Assembly (NCBI GenBank): GCA_027026295.1
Contig: JALVOR010000015.1
Location: 1-7,682 of the forward strand
Source of the DNA: Anaerolineales bacterium
GTDB lineage: Bacteria > Chloroflexota > Anaerolineae > Anaerolineales > DRMV01
Direction of reading: 5' to 3'
Length of the DNA stretch: 7,682 bases
Position numbers and translations under genes: made by a program
Part shown: one piece after another, positions 1 to 7,203 of the stretch
Position numbering within the stretch: the stretch's first letter is position 1
Layout of the letters: each line of letters opens with the position of its first letter
Notes under the pieces: model-generated
The model's database searches: none
Told to the model about the DNA's origin: nothing
Seen by the model: the letters and a program-made list of their open reading frames with translations, nothing else

Positions 1-2
1 AT

Positions 3-158
3 CAGGAGATGTACAAAGGCGTTTTGCACGCCATCAACCCCAACGCCGGGGCCAACACTCTGACGCTGACCCAATCTATGGGAAACGAGTTCTGCGAACT
101 GAAAACCCAAATCTATGAACAACGGAGGAACATCTCCTCGAACCGGGGGCTGAGGTAA
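3..158 (+). CDS. 3' end of an unrecognised protein-coding gene (partial)
   Basis: The reading frame is open from the left edge and ends with TAA at 156-158, giving 51 residues of a C-terminus (begins QEMYKGVLHAINPNAG, ends RRNISSNRGLR). The other two forward frames hit stops early. About three quarters of third codon positions (39 of 51) are G or C, as expected of a real gene in this GC-rich DNA. An ATG lies at 9-11, but the AGGAG just before it touches it with no spacer, so it is more likely internal than a start. I do not recognise the family. The tail is polar and basic, with no membrane segment. No clear terminator follows. It may instead be a decayed gene remnant. Confidence 0.42.
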   Translation, partial: QEMYKGVLHAINPNAGANTLTLTQSMGNEFCELKTQIYEQRRNISSNRGLR

Positions 159-275
159 CCGGATCGCGTACGTGATGGAAACTCAGGCCGAAACGCTACA
201 GAAATAAGGTAATTCGTGAAGCGCTCCTTCATCCATGCGTAGAAAACCAAAGCAGCACCACGCCGAATTCAACCT

Positions 276-362
276 CCTCTGTGCCTCGGCGTTCGCCGGA
301 GGCCTTGGCGTTAGAGAACCCGCGTGCATCCGTGACGATCTATGTCATCCGCGGCCTATCTT
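276..362. repeat. Degenerate intergenic repeat, copy 1
   Basis: This gene-free stretch contains CCTCTGTG (276-283), a hairpin of 8 pairs with one bulged G and a GTTC loop (283-290 with 295-303), then ATCCGTG (328) and CATCCGCGGCCTATCTT (346-362). The last word matches 7163-7179 at 16 of 17 bases. On the minus strand the order GCGGATG - AGAT - GTCaCGGAT closely matches 4990-5015 on the plus strand. It is therefore one of three related copies in the window. Its role is unknown. Confidence 0.55.
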
Positions 363-422
363 CCCAAGGTTGAGCAGTTATGCTTCTACAACATTCACCT
401 GCACCCGACAGGAAAACAAAGT

Positions 423-451
423 TTGACCTCCTCTTCGACCCGTGGTAAGAT
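423..451 (+). promoter_or_regulatory. Sigma-70-type promoter for the metK leader
   Basis: The -35 is TTGACC (423-428), followed by a 17-base spacer and a -10 of TAAGAT (446-451). TGG immediately before the -10 makes an extended -10. Each hexamer matches the consensus at 5 of 6 positions. Transcription should begin near 458, about 25 bases before the SAM aptamer, giving a leader of roughly 250 nt. Confidence 0.75.
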
Positions 452-480
452 TGCGCCCATAAAACAAATCTCATACGCGG

Positions 481-604
<124 letters not shown>

Positions 605-635
605 GGCAGCCGCGCAGCCCTGTCGGGATGCCTCT

Positions 636-669
636 TGCCCTTTCTTTCCAGGAAAGGGCATTATTTTTT
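636..669 (+). terminator. Riboswitch-controlled intrinsic terminator of metK leader
   Basis: A perfect 9-bp stem (636-644 TGCCCTTTC with 652-660 GAAAGGGCA) has a 7-nt loop and is followed by TTATTTTTT. Its 5' arm can instead pair with 600-608 (GAGAGGGCA; 9 pairs, one G-U). That segment includes the 3' strand of aptamer P1, so the two pairings compete. With SAM bound, P1 holds 597-604, the antiterminator cannot form and transcription stops; without SAM it reads through into metK. Confidence 0.9.
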
Positions 670-705
670 GCTCTCCCTGGCCGCGTCAACACAAACGGAG
701 GTTCT

Positions 706-1917
706 ATGAGCACCACTTTCATGCAATCCCCATCGCTGCTGTTCACCTCGGAATCGGTGACTGAAGGCCACCCCGACAAAATGTGCGACCAGATTAGCGA
801 CGCGGTGTTAGACGCTTTTCTGGCGCAGGACCCTTACGCTCGCGTGGCTTGCGAAACTGCCACCAAAACCGGCTTCGTGATGCTCTTTGGCGAGATCACC
901 GCCAATGCGACGGTGAACTACAACGACCTTGCCCGCGAGGTCATCCGGGAAATCGGCTACACCGGCAGCGAAACCGGCTTTGATGCCGACACTAGCGGCG
1001 TGTTAGTCGCGATTGCCAAGCAGTCGGGCGACATTGCCATGGGCGTCAACAAAGCGCTGGAAGCCAAAACCGGCGAGATGACCGAAGAAGAAATCGAAGC
1101 CGTCGGCGCGGGCGACCAAGGCATGATGTTCGGCTATGCCTGCAACGAAACTGAAGTCCTGATGCCCCTCCCCATTTACCTGGCGCACAAACTCACTCGC
1201 CGCCTCGCCGAAGCCCGCAAGCAGGGCGTCCTTCCCTGGCTACGCCCCGACGGCAAAAGCCAGGTCACGGTGGAATACGCCTATGGCAGGCCCAAGCGGG
1301 TGCATACCGTGCTCATCAGCACCCAGCACGCCCCTGACATCAGCCGCTCCGACCTGGAAGAAGGCGTCATCGAGGAAATCATCCGCCCCATCATCCCGCC
1401 CGAACTGGTCGATGGCGACATCCGCTACCTCATCAACCCCACCGGGCGCTTTGTGGTCGGCGGCCCCATGGGTGACGCTGGCATGACCGGTCGCAAAATC
1501 ATCGTCGATACCTACGGCGGCATGGGGCGGCACGGCGGCGGCGCGTTCAGCGGCAAAGACCCGACGAAGGTTGACCGCTCCGGTGCTTACGCCGCCCGCT
1601 GGGTAGCGAAAAACATCGTGGCCGCTGGGCTGGCCGACCGCTGCGAAATTCAGGTAGCCTACGCCATCGGCGTCGCCAAACCGGTTTCCGTCAACGTGGA
1701 AACCTTCGGCACCGGACGTATTCCCGACGAAAAAATCGCCGAACTGGTACAACAACACTTCGACCTGCGGCCGGGCGCAATCATTCGCGACCTCGACCTG
1801 CGCCGCCCCATCTATCGCCAGGTAGCGGCTTACGGCCACTTCGGGCGCGATGACCTCGACCTGCCCTGGGAGCGCACCGACAAGGCGGAAGCCTTGCGCA
1901 TCGCCGCAGGGCTGTAA
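706..1917 (+). CDS. metK: S-adenosylmethionine synthetase
   Basis: MetK makes S-adenosylmethionine from ATP and L-methionine in the cytoplasm, releasing phosphate and diphosphate; family members work as tetramers or dimers. The 403-residue product is slightly longer than many MetK proteins but complete. Visible signatures are GHPDK at residues 21-25 (H22 contacts the ATP phosphates), the GAGDQG signature at 134-139, and the Gly-rich phosphate loop [16 protein letters not shown] at 277-292. The start at 706 is preceded by GGAGG (697-701) at a 4-base spacing, and homology begins near [15 protein letters not shown]. The frame stays open upstream to 586, but that part lies in the riboswitch expression platform and is not coding. 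The gene is monocistronic, with its own promoter, SAM-I riboswitch and terminator. Confidence 0.98.
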   Translation: MSTTFMQSPSLLFTSESVTEGHPDKMCDQISDAVLDAFLAQDPYARVACETATKTGFVMLFGEITANATVNYNDLAREVIREIGYTGSETGFDADTSGVLVAIAKQSGDIAMGVNKALEAKTGEMTEEEIEAVGAGDQGMMFGYACNETEVLMPLPIYLAHKLTRRLAEARKQGVLPWLRPDGKSQVTVEYAYGRPKRVHTVLISTQHAPDISRSDLEEGVIEEIIRPIIPPELVDGDIRYLINPTGRFVVGGPMGDAGMTGRKIIVDTYGGMGRHGGGAFSGKDPTKVDRSGAYAARWVAKNIVAAGLADRCEIQVAYAIGVAKPVSVNVETFGTGRIPDEKIAELVQQHFDLRPGAIIRDLDLRRPIYRQVAAYGHFGRDDLDLPWERTDKAEALRIAAGL

Positions 1918-1935
1918 GCCTTCGCTCGTTCCTTC

Positions 1936-1978
1936 AAGCCCGGCAGAGCAGCGTACCTCTGTCGGGCTTTTTTATTTT
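1936..1978 (+). terminator. Intrinsic terminator downstream of metK
   Basis: A 13-bp stem (1936-1948 with 1957-1969, one G-T wobble) has an 8-nt loop and runs into TTTTTTATTTT. It begins 18 bases after the metK stop codon. Confidence 0.92.
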
Positions 1979-2083
1979 GTGCAAACTTATGTTTTATTTC
2001 ATAATGGCTATACGAAATTTACACCTACCACCATCGCCGCCTTCCCAAAACATCCGCATAACAGCACGTGGGGCGCATTTTTC

Positions 2084-2111
2084 TTGGCGCTTTAGGGCTT
2101 TGTGGTATAAT
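2084..2111 (+). promoter_or_regulatory. Promoter for rpsO
   Basis: A perfect -10 hexamer TATAAT (2106-2111) is preceded by TGG, giving an extended -10. A -35 of TTGGCG (2084-2089, 4 of 6 consensus bases) sits at a 16-base spacer. Transcription is expected to start near 2118, leaving a leader of about 60 nt. A weaker pair, TTGTGC (1977-1982) and CATAAT (2000-2005) at 17 bases, lies upstream. Confidence 0.75.
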
Positions 2112-2131
2112 CACGCCGTTGACTCGACCGG

Positions 2132-2151
2132 GCAACGGCTGCGGCTGTTGC
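2132..2151 (+). promoter_or_regulatory. Hairpin in the rpsO leader, possible S15 control element
   Basis: GCAACGGC (2132-2139) pairs with GCTGTTGC (2144-2151) over 8 bp with one G-U and a TGCG loop. The segment CAACGGC (2133-2139) could alternatively pair with GCCGTTG at 2115-2121, if transcription starts early enough to include it. S15 binds its own mRNA leader in several bacterial groups, using RNA shapes that differ between phyla. A role in such control here is inference. Confidence 0.4.
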
Positions 2152-2178
2152 TCTGGAGACTTGCACAAAAGGAGATGC

Positions 2179-2454
2179 ATGGTCATGGACAAGAAAGAAA
2201 AGGCGGAAGTTATCAATGCTTACCACCGCCACGAGAAAGATACGGGTTCCCCCGAGGTGCAAATCGCCATCCTCACCACCCGCATCAGGCAACTCACCGA
2301 GCACCTGAAGCAGCACAAGCACGACGAATCTTCCCGCCGGGGGCTGCTGAAACTGGTAGGGCGACGGCGCCGCCTGCTCAACTACCTGCGCCGCACTAAT
2401 TACCCCCGCTATCTGGAGGTAACCGAGCGTCTGGGCATTCGCCGCAAGGCGTAA
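2179..2454 (+). CDS. rpsO: 30S ribosomal protein S15
   Basis: S15 is a primary binder of 16S rRNA in the small subunit; it contacts the central domain and helps form a bridge to the 50S subunit. The product is 91 residues (89 if the second ATG is used), the normal size. Family features are [10 protein letters not shown] at 21-30, the [16 protein letters not shown] stretch at 42-57, which carries the conserved rRNA-contacting His/Asp/Ser-Arg residues, a basic run [12 protein letters not shown] at 61-72, and an ERLGIRRKA end. I chose ATG 2179 because GGAG (2171-2174) lies 4 bases before it, like the spacing at metK and pnp; ATG 2185 (MDKKEK) is 10 bases away and also possible. The frame open from 2068 overlaps the promoter and is not used. 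pnp follows 214 bases downstream, a gene order seen in many bacteria. Confidence 0.97.
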   Translation: MVMDKKEKAEVINAYHRHEKDTGSPEVQIAILTTRIRQLTEHLKQHKHDESSRRGLLKLVGRRRRLLNYLRRTNYPRYLEVTERLGIRRKA

Positions 2455-2471
2455 CACGCCAGAGCACACCG

Positions 2472-2512
2472 ACGAGTAGGTGGTTGCTGCCGCCTACTCG
2501 TTTTCTTGTTTT
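2472..2512 (+). terminator. Intrinsic terminator downstream of rpsO
   Basis: A 12-bp stem (2472-2483 with 2490-2501, one G-T pair) has a 6-nt loop and is followed by TTTTCTTGTTTT. The U tract is interrupted, so partial read-through into pnp is plausible. Confidence 0.88.
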
Positions 2513-2514
2513 CC

Positions 2515-2556
2515 AAGGGGGGAGCGAAACCCGCCTCGCGCTGGCTTCCCCTTTTT
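2515..2556 (+). terminator. Second terminator-like hairpin between rpsO and pnp
   Basis: AAGGGG (2515-2520) pairs with CCCCTT (2548-2553), and AGCG (2523-2526) with CGCT (2539-2542), separated by an uneven internal loop. TTTTT ends at 2556. It could be a weak back-up terminator or a processing site; the internal loop makes it less convincing than the one just upstream. Confidence 0.3.
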
Positions 2557-2575
2557 AAACCATCTTTTTACCGTT

Positions 2576-2651
2576 GCCCACCGGTTGGGAATTGGAGCCT
2601 GGGGCCAACAACGCCGTTGGCCATAGATTCCAGTCCCTGACCGGCAAGGGC
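2576..2651 (+). promoter_or_regulatory. Long imperfect stem-loop in the pnp leader
   Basis: Five helical blocks stack around one apical loop: GCCC 2576-2579 with GGGC 2648-2651; CCGGT 2581-2585 with ACCGG 2640-2644; GGGA 2587-2590 with TCCC 2634-2637; TGGA 2593-2596 with TCCA 2629-2632; and GGCCAAC 2603-2609 with GTTGGCC 2616-2622, closing a 6-nt loop. That makes 24 pairs with small internal loops. The structure ends 8 bases before the pnp ribosome binding site (GGAGG 2660-2664). In Escherichia coli the pnp leader forms a long stem that RNase III cuts and PNPase then degrades to repress its own synthesis. A similar role here is inference from placement and shape. Confidence 0.55.
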
Positions 2652-2668
2652 GTCAAACTGGAGGTACT

Positions 2669-4867
2669 ATGAAACCCGAAAACCATCGTTACGAAACCGC
2701 GGTTGGCGGCAAAACCGTCGTCATCGAAACCGGCAGGCTTGCCATGCAAGCCAACGGCGCTGTCACCGTGCGCCTGGGCGACACCGTGGTGTTTGCCGCG
2801 GCGACCATGAGCAAGGAAGCCCGCGAGGGCATCGACTTCTTCCCCCTGCGGGTGGACTACGAAGAGCGCATGTATGCCGGCGGGCGCATTCCCGGCTCGT
2901 TCTTCCGCCGTGAAGGCCGTCCCTCCGAGGAAGCCACCCTCACCGCCCGCCTGGTCGACCGCCCCATTCGCCCCCTCTTCCCCAAAGACCTGCGGAACGA
3001 CGTCCAGGTGGTGCTCTACTCCATCTCTGCCGATGAAGAAAACCCCATTGACATCCTCGCCATCAACGCTGCCTCCGCCGCATTGATGATTTCCGACATT
3101 CCCTGGAACGGCCCGGTAGGCGCCGTGCGCATCGGGCACATCGACGGCGAATTCGTGGTCAACCCTACATTCAGCGAACTGGAAAAGTCTGACCTTGACC
3201 TGCGCATCGCAGGCAGCCGCGACGCCATCCTGATGGTGGAAGCCGGCGCCAGCGAAGTACCCGAAGAGGTCATGGTGGAAGCCCTCGCCTTCGGCCATCA
3301 GGCGCTGCAGCCCATGATTGACCTCATCGAGAAAATGGCTGCCGAAATCGGGAAACAGACCAAGCAGTCTTACACCCCCTTCGTGGTAGAAGAAAGCCTG
3401 GCTTCCCAGATCGAAGCCATGGCTGGCGAGCGCATCAAGGAACTGCTGGCAACGCCGCACACCAAAGCCGAATTCAACAACGGCATCGACGCACTGAAGA
3501 AAGAAGTGCTGGAAGCCCTCGCGGGCGAAGATGCCTCGCAAGCCCTGCCCGTCAAAGTGGCTTTCGAAAACGTCCTCAAGAAAATCGTGCGCAGCCGCAT
3601 CCTCAACGAAGGCGCCCGCCCCGATGGCCGCGGCACCACCGACATTCGCCCCATCTGGTGCGAGGTGGATATCAGCCCCCGCGCCCACGGCTCCGGCCTG
3701 TTCACCCGCGGCGAAACCCAGGTGCTCACCTTAGCCACCTTAGGCACGCCCCGCGAAGCACAGGAAATCGACGGGCTCACCCCCACCGAGAGCAAGCGCT
3801 ACATTCACCACTACAACTTCCCGCCCTTCTCCGTGGGCGAAGTGCGCCCCATGCGCGGTGCTTCCCGCCGGGAAATCGGCCACGGTGCCTTAGCCGAGCG
3901 CGCCCTGCTGCCGGTCATCCCCTCGGAAGAGGAATTCCCCTACACGCTGCGGCTGGTTTCCGAAGTGCTTTCCTCCAACGGCTCCACCTCGATGGCTTCC
4001 GTGTGCGGCTCTACCCTCGCCCTGATGGACACCGGCGTGCCCATCAAAGCCCCGGTGGCAGGCATCGCCATGGGGCTCATCAAAGAAGGCGAGCAATACG
4101 CCGTGCTGACCGACATTCAGGGCATGGAAGACCACCTCGGCGACATGGATTTCAAGGTCGCGGGCACCGAAAAGGGCATTACCGCCCTGCAAATGGATAT
4201 CAAAATCGCGGGCATCACCAAGGAAATCATGCGCCAGGCCCTGGCACAGGCGCGGGAAGCCCGCCTGTTCATCCTCGGCAAGATGCTGGAAGTCATCCCC
4301 GAACCGCGCCCGCAACTGAAGCCGCACGCGCCGCACATGATCGTCGTCCGCGTGCCGGTAGACAAAATCGGCGCTATCATCGGCCCCGGCGGCAAGACCA
4401 TTCGCGGACTGCAAGAAGAAACCAAGACCAAGATCGACATCATGGAAGATGGTCTGGTTTACATCGCCTCGCCCGACGGCGCAGGCGCAGCGCAGGCACG
4501 CGAGCGTATCGAGGGGTTGATTGAAGTACCCGAAGTCGGGCGCATTTACACCGGCAAGGTGGTGCGCGTCACCGACTTCGGCGCTTTCGTGGAAATCCTG
4601 CCCAACACCGACGGGCTGGTGCACATTTCCCAACTGGATAGCGAACCAGTGCGCCGCGTGGAAGACGTCGTCAAGGTCGGCGACGAAATCACCGTGATGG
4701 TAACGAACATTGACCACACAGGCCGCATCCGCCTTTCCCGCCAGGCCGTGCTGGAAGGCTGGACGCTGGAAGAAGCCCAAGCCAATGACAAACCCGGCCG
4801 CCCGCGCGGCGGCAACCGCGGGCGTCGCGACAACCGTCGCGGGGGCCGCGACCGCCGCAACCACTAA
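2669..4867 (+). CDS. pnp: Polyribonucleotide nucleotidyltransferase (PNPase)
   Basis: PNPase degrades RNA from the 3' end by phosphorolysis, releasing nucleoside diphosphates, and can run in reverse to add tails. It is a cytoplasmic homotrimer and often part of an RNA degradosome. The 732-residue protein shows the full family order: first RNase PH domain (about 10-225, with [10 protein letters not shown] at 78-87 and [10 protein letters not shown] at 95-104), a helical linker, second RNase PH domain (about 315-545, with [20 protein letters not shown] at 435-454), a KH domain with the GPGG loop at 572-575, and an S1 domain (about 623-693). D488 and D494 in EDHLGDMD correspond to the catalytic aspartates D486 and D492 of E. 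coli. After S1 comes a basic Gly/Arg-rich tail (about 710-732). The start at 2669 has GGAGG at 2660-2664. No promoter is evident, so read-through from rpsO is likely. Confidence 0.98.
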   Translation: MKPENHRYETAVGGKTVVIETGRLAMQANGAVTVRLGDTVVFAAATMSKEAREGIDFFPLRVDYEERMYAGGRIPGSFFRREGRPSEEATLTARLVDRPIRPLFPKDLRNDVQVVLYSISADEENPIDILAINAASAALMISDIPWNGPVGAVRIGHIDGEFVVNPTFSELEKSDLDLRIAGSRDAILMVEAGASEVPEEVMVEALAFGHQALQPMIDLIEKMAAEIGKQTKQSYTPFVVEESLASQIEAMAGERIKELLATPHTKAEFNNGIDALKKEVLEALAGEDASQALPVKVAFENVLKKIVRSRILNEGARPDGRGTTDIRPIWCEVDISPRAHGSGLFTRGETQVLTLATLGTPREAQEIDGLTPTESKRYIHHYNFPPFSVGEVRPMRGASRREIGHGALAERALLPVIPSEEEFPYTLRLVSEVLSSNGSTSMASVCGSTLALMDTGVPIKAPVAGIAMGLIKEGEQYAVLTDIQGMEDHLGDMDFKVAGTEKGITALQMDIKIAGITKEIMRQALAQAREARLFILGKMLEVIPEPRPQLKPHAPHMIVVRVPVDKIGAIIGPGGKTIRGLQEETKTKIDIMEDGLVYIASPDGAGAAQARERIEGLIEVPEVGRIYTGKVVRVTDFGAFVEILPNTDGLVHISQLDSEPVRRVEDVVKVGDEITVMVTNIDHTGRIRLSRQAVLEGWTLEEAQANDKPGRPRGGNRGRRDNRRGGRDRRNH

Positions 4868-4888
4868 TTGCGGCTTTCCCAAAAAAGC

Positions 4889-4925
4889 AACAGCCCGACA
4901 GCAACCTGCCGGGCTGTTTTTTTTT
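4889..4925 (+). terminator. Intrinsic terminator after pnp, possibly bidirectional
   Basis: AACAGCCCG (4889-4897) pairs with CGGGCTGTT (4910-4918), extended by CAG/CTG (4899-4901 with 4906-4908) across one A-C mismatch, with a 4-nt loop. Nine T residues run from 4917 to 4925. On the minus strand the same stem is followed by GC and then six T (4886-4881), so it could also stop transcripts from the convergent gene ending at 5077. Confidence 0.92.
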
Positions 4926-4934
4926 ATCACGGGG

Positions 4935-5017
4935 CACACAGAAAGCACAGGGGGAACACGGAGAATAGAGCAATGAACCGCGAATATGCGCGGATGCTAA
5001 CAGATGGTCGCGGATTT
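4935..5017. repeat. Degenerate intergenic repeat, copy 2
   Basis: On the plus strand, CACACAGAAAGCACAG and AACACGGAGAAT are followed by GCGAAT (ends 4985), GCGGAT (ends 4995), CAGAT (ends 5005) and GCGGAT (ends 5015), exactly 10 bases apart. CCGCG (4978-4982) can pair with CGCGG (4989-4993). The series AACAG-GATGG-CGCGGAT resembles the minus strand of copy 3. It fills most of the space between the pnp terminator and the convergent gene. Confidence 0.6.
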
Positions 5018-5076
5018 CAGGATGTCACGAGCAAGAATTACGTGAGGCAGGATGGTATCCCGCTTCGTTTTTCTGC

Positions 5077-6969
5077 TTACGGCGTCGGCGTGGGCGGCAC
5101 AACGGGAATGTTGGGCGTGGCGTGGGGTGTGGGCAGGGCAATCACCTGTCCGGGGTAAAGTTGCCGCATGGCTTCCTCCCACGTCAGCCCTTGCCGAAGC
5201 ACAAACTCGTTGAATCGCGCCCCGGGCACATACGCCCGCCAGTTGGGAAGCGCAGCCAGACGTTCCCACCCCAAGGCCTGCGCCAGCGCCGTGACATCCA
5301 CCCAATAGCCCGGCGGTACAGCAGCCACATATGCCCCGCCAGCCTCAAAAGCGGTAATGTCAGCGCCAAAACGGGCGTTGAAATCCCACGGCAGCGCATG
5401 GAGCAGCCGTCCGCGGGTGCCATCCTGCTTTGCAGCCCGCACAAACACCCGCCAGAAAGTGTAAGGGGCGATGTCCTCCCGCACCACCACCATCCAGCCC
5501 GCCTGCAACGGACGCGTCGTCAGCGAAATAGCCCGTCCGGTATAAAGCCAGTCTTCCCCCAGTTTCGGCGGCAGGGGTGCAGCCAAAGGCACGTAAGCGT
5601 TATTCAGCGTCCCCAGCACATCCCAGCCCGCTTTGGCGGCCAGCGCAGCGCGCAGGGCAATAAAAGCCTCATCCGCCGCATCACTGAGTTGGGGGTAAGG
5701 CGCTTCCACACCGGGCAACGGTTTGAGCATCAGGCGCCCCACCACACTGTCGGGGGAAACCTGCGGCGTCCACATCGGCGTGGGCGTAACCGCCGCCGCC
5801 TGCGCCAGCGCGGTCGACAGCGGCCAGGGCAAGACGCCTTTGCCCGCGCTAAAGCCTTCCACCGTGCCCGGCAGCGGCTTCAACGGCAAAGCCAACGCCG
5901 CAGCGAAATCATAAGCCGTCAGCGCCGCCCCATTGGACAGCCGCACCACTGCTGCCACCACGTGGCCGCCTTCCTCGGCAGAAGGCAGCCATTGCGGCCA
6001 CCACCCCTCGCCCACCGCCAGCGGGTCACGCTCCGGCTGCGTGACATCCCACACATAAATGAGCGGTACGCCGTTGGTGGTCTGGCTCCACGCCAGATAG
6101 CGGCCATCGGGCGACCACGCCGGATGGCGGGCAGGGCCGTCTTCCGGGCGAGAAACGCGGCGAAAACGGTCAGCGCCGGTTTTGTCGAGATTGGCGAGGA
6201 AAACCTGCGGCGCGCCCTCACGGGTGGAAACAAAGGCAATCCAGCGCCCCTGCGGCCCCCACGCAGGCGCATAATCCGCGGCAGGATGCACAGTCAACCG
6301 AATGGGCTTCTGTTGCCCAGTGCGATCGCGAATGTAAATATCCAAGTTCAGGTCTGCATAGTGTTCATAGGCCAACCACAGCCCATCGGGCGACCACGAA
6401 GGCGCACCATCGTAATCGGCGTCGTTAGTCAGGCGGGCACGCTCGCCAGTCTGCAGGGAAAGTAAAAACAAATCCCAGCCCTGGGGCGTGTGAGCGGCAT
6501 AGGCTACCGTGCTGCTGTCGGGGCTGAGCGCCGGGGTGATGTGGTCATTTTCGTCGGCGGTCAGGCGGGTGAGGGATAAATGGCCAGGATTATAGGCAAA
6601 CAGTTGGCTGTAAGCGCCTTCCTGAATGGCAAACACCAGCAATCCATCGGGGAAAACAAGCGCCGCGGGGGAAGGCTGCGCTGTAGGAGGCGTCGCGGGC
6701 GCAGGCGTGGCCGTGGGCGGCAAAGGAGAAAGCGTCGCCACAATCGCCGCGGCGGGCACAACGGTCGTCGGGAACGCGGTTGCCGTTGCAGGAGAAAACA
6801 CCTGCCGCCCCGCCACGGCAACGGAAACACCACCTACAAAGACCAGCACTACCAGCACGGCCTGCCACAGGCGCAGCAACGCAGCACCCACCAGCGCCCG
6901 CCACGATTTCCTCTGCGGGGCAGGTTGGGCAGTTTGCGTACCTTCGGGGTTGGGTTGGGTTGGTTGCAT
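5077..6969 (-). CDS. Single-pass membrane protein with TolB/PD40 propeller and uncharacterised C-terminal domain
   Basis: The 630-residue product has a Pro/Gln-rich N-terminus, one hydrophobic helix (about 25-52, LLRLWQAVLVVLVFVGGVSV core) and an Ala/Pro/Thr-rich linker (about 60-102), so the rest is probably outside the membrane. Next come PD40-type beta-propeller repeats: SPDSSTVAYAA (149-159), WSPDGLWLAY (192-201), WGPQGRWIAF (237-246) and WSPDGRYLAW (285-294), each with the Pro-x-Gly/Trp-Ser-Pro-Asp pattern of TolB-like proteins. Residues about 426-606 form a separate domain rich in Trp/Tyr/Gly motifs (GWDVLGTLNNAYVPL, DWLYTGRA, PWDFNARFGADI, PGYWVDVTALA, ARFNEFV), then a PT-rich tail. 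I recall similar tails in Chloroflexota proteins, function unknown. Start: ATG 6969 was preferred; a GTG at 6996 would add 9 residues but overlaps a CACAGAG repeat word, and neither has a good ribosome binding site. PD40 propellers usually bind proteins or glycans; no catalytic role is evident. Confidence 0.85.
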   Translation of the reverse strand: MQPTQPNPEGTQTAQPAPQRKSWRALVGAALLRLWQAVLVVLVFVGGVSVAVAGRQVFSPATATAFPTTVVPAAAIVATLSPLPPTATPAPATPPTAQPSPAALVFPDGLLVFAIQEGAYSQLFAYNPGHLSLTRLTADENDHITPALSPDSSTVAYAAHTPQGWDLFLLSLQTGERARLTNDADYDGAPSWSPDGLWLAYEHYADLNLDIYIRDRTGQQKPIRLTVHPAADYAPAWGPQGRWIAFVSTREGAPQVFLANLDKTGADRFRRVSRPEDGPARHPAWSPDGRYLAWSQTTNGVPLIYVWDVTQPERDPLAVGEGWWPQWLPSAEEGGHVVAAVVRLSNGAALTAYDFAAALALPLKPLPGTVEGFSAGKGVLPWPLSTALAQAAAVTPTPMWTPQVSPDSVVGRLMLKPLPGVEAPYPQLSDAADEAFIALRAALAAKAGWDVLGTLNNAYVPLAAPLPPKLGEDWLYTGRAISLTTRPLQAGWMVVVREDIAPYTFWRVFVRAAKQDGTRGRLLHALPWDFNARFGADITAFEAGGAYVAAVPPGYWVDVTALAQALGWERLAALPNWRAYVPGARFNEFVLRQGLTWEEAMRQLYPGQVIALPTPHATPNIPVVPPTPTP

Positions 6970-7033
6970 GCCTTTGTTCACCGGAAAAGCATCCACAGAG
7001 ATTTTACAAATTTATGCATATCAGAAAACCGTA

Positions 7034-7203
7034 GAAAACACAGGAAGAAGCCCGATGGCACAGAAAGGGCGCAACTGTCTGCCTTGCGAAAAAACCGCAC
7101 CTCGCCATGCTTTCCGTGTGTTCCGCAGCACTCATCCGCTGCCATCCGCTGTTATCCGCGGGCATCCGCGGCCCATCTTTCGTTGCCATTCGCGTGCCAT
7201 TCA
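7034..7203. repeat. Degenerate intergenic repeat, copy 3, with 10-bp tandem units
   Basis: On the plus strand ATCCGC begins at 7134, 7144, 7154 and 7164, exactly 10 bases apart. Then come CATC (7174), ATTCGCG (7188) and ATTCAC (7199). CCGCGG at 7156-7161 can pair with CCGCGG at 7166-7171 around GCAT. TTTCCGTGTGTTCCGC (7111-7126) precedes the array, and further words of the same kind (AAAACACAGG from 7035, CACAGAAAGG from 7058) lie to its left. The array touches the stop codon of the gene at 7201. It accounts for most of the gene-free DNA between the two minus-strand genes; no terminator is visible there. Confidence 0.65.

Noticed and set aside
172..207. Short frame GTG-ATG to TAA just after the first partial gene
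   Set aside because: Only 11 codons and no ribosome binding site; it could be a frameshifted tail of the upstream gene, but nothing supports that.
235..426. A 63-codon open frame upstream of metK
   Set aside because: It spans the degenerate repeat and part of the promoter, has no ribosome binding site and resembles no protein I know.
2050..2063. CATCCGCATAACAGC-like word upstream of rpsO as a fourth repeat remnant
   Set aside because: It is a single short match without the 10-base series, so chance is a sufficient explanation.
3658..4948. Long open frames overlapping pnp (plus 3658-4524, minus 3890-4948)
   Set aside because: They lie within a gene with complete PNPase domains and have low-complexity compositions expected of out-of-frame reading.
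5122..6465. A 447-codon plus-strand open frame opposite the TolB-like gene
   Set aside because: It is antisense to a gene with clear PD40 motifs, and its product is Arg/Pro/His-rich, typical of a shadow frame in GC-rich DNA.
7001..7029. Possible minus-strand promoter with TAAAAT (7006-7001) for the TolB-like gene
   Set aside because: The -10 is reasonable, but no -35 resembling TTGACA lies 15-19 bases upstream; kept only as a weak hint in favour of the start at 6969.
7134..7200. CRISPR array in the ATCCGC repeats
   Set aside because: Units are 10 bases with no unique spacers and no cas genes nearby; this is a short tandem repeat.
4935..7203. Copies 2 and 3 as terminal inverted repeats of a mobile element carrying the TolB-like gene
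   Set aside because: They are in opposite orientation, but the motif order differs, copy 1 lies elsewhere, and there is no transposase or target duplication.
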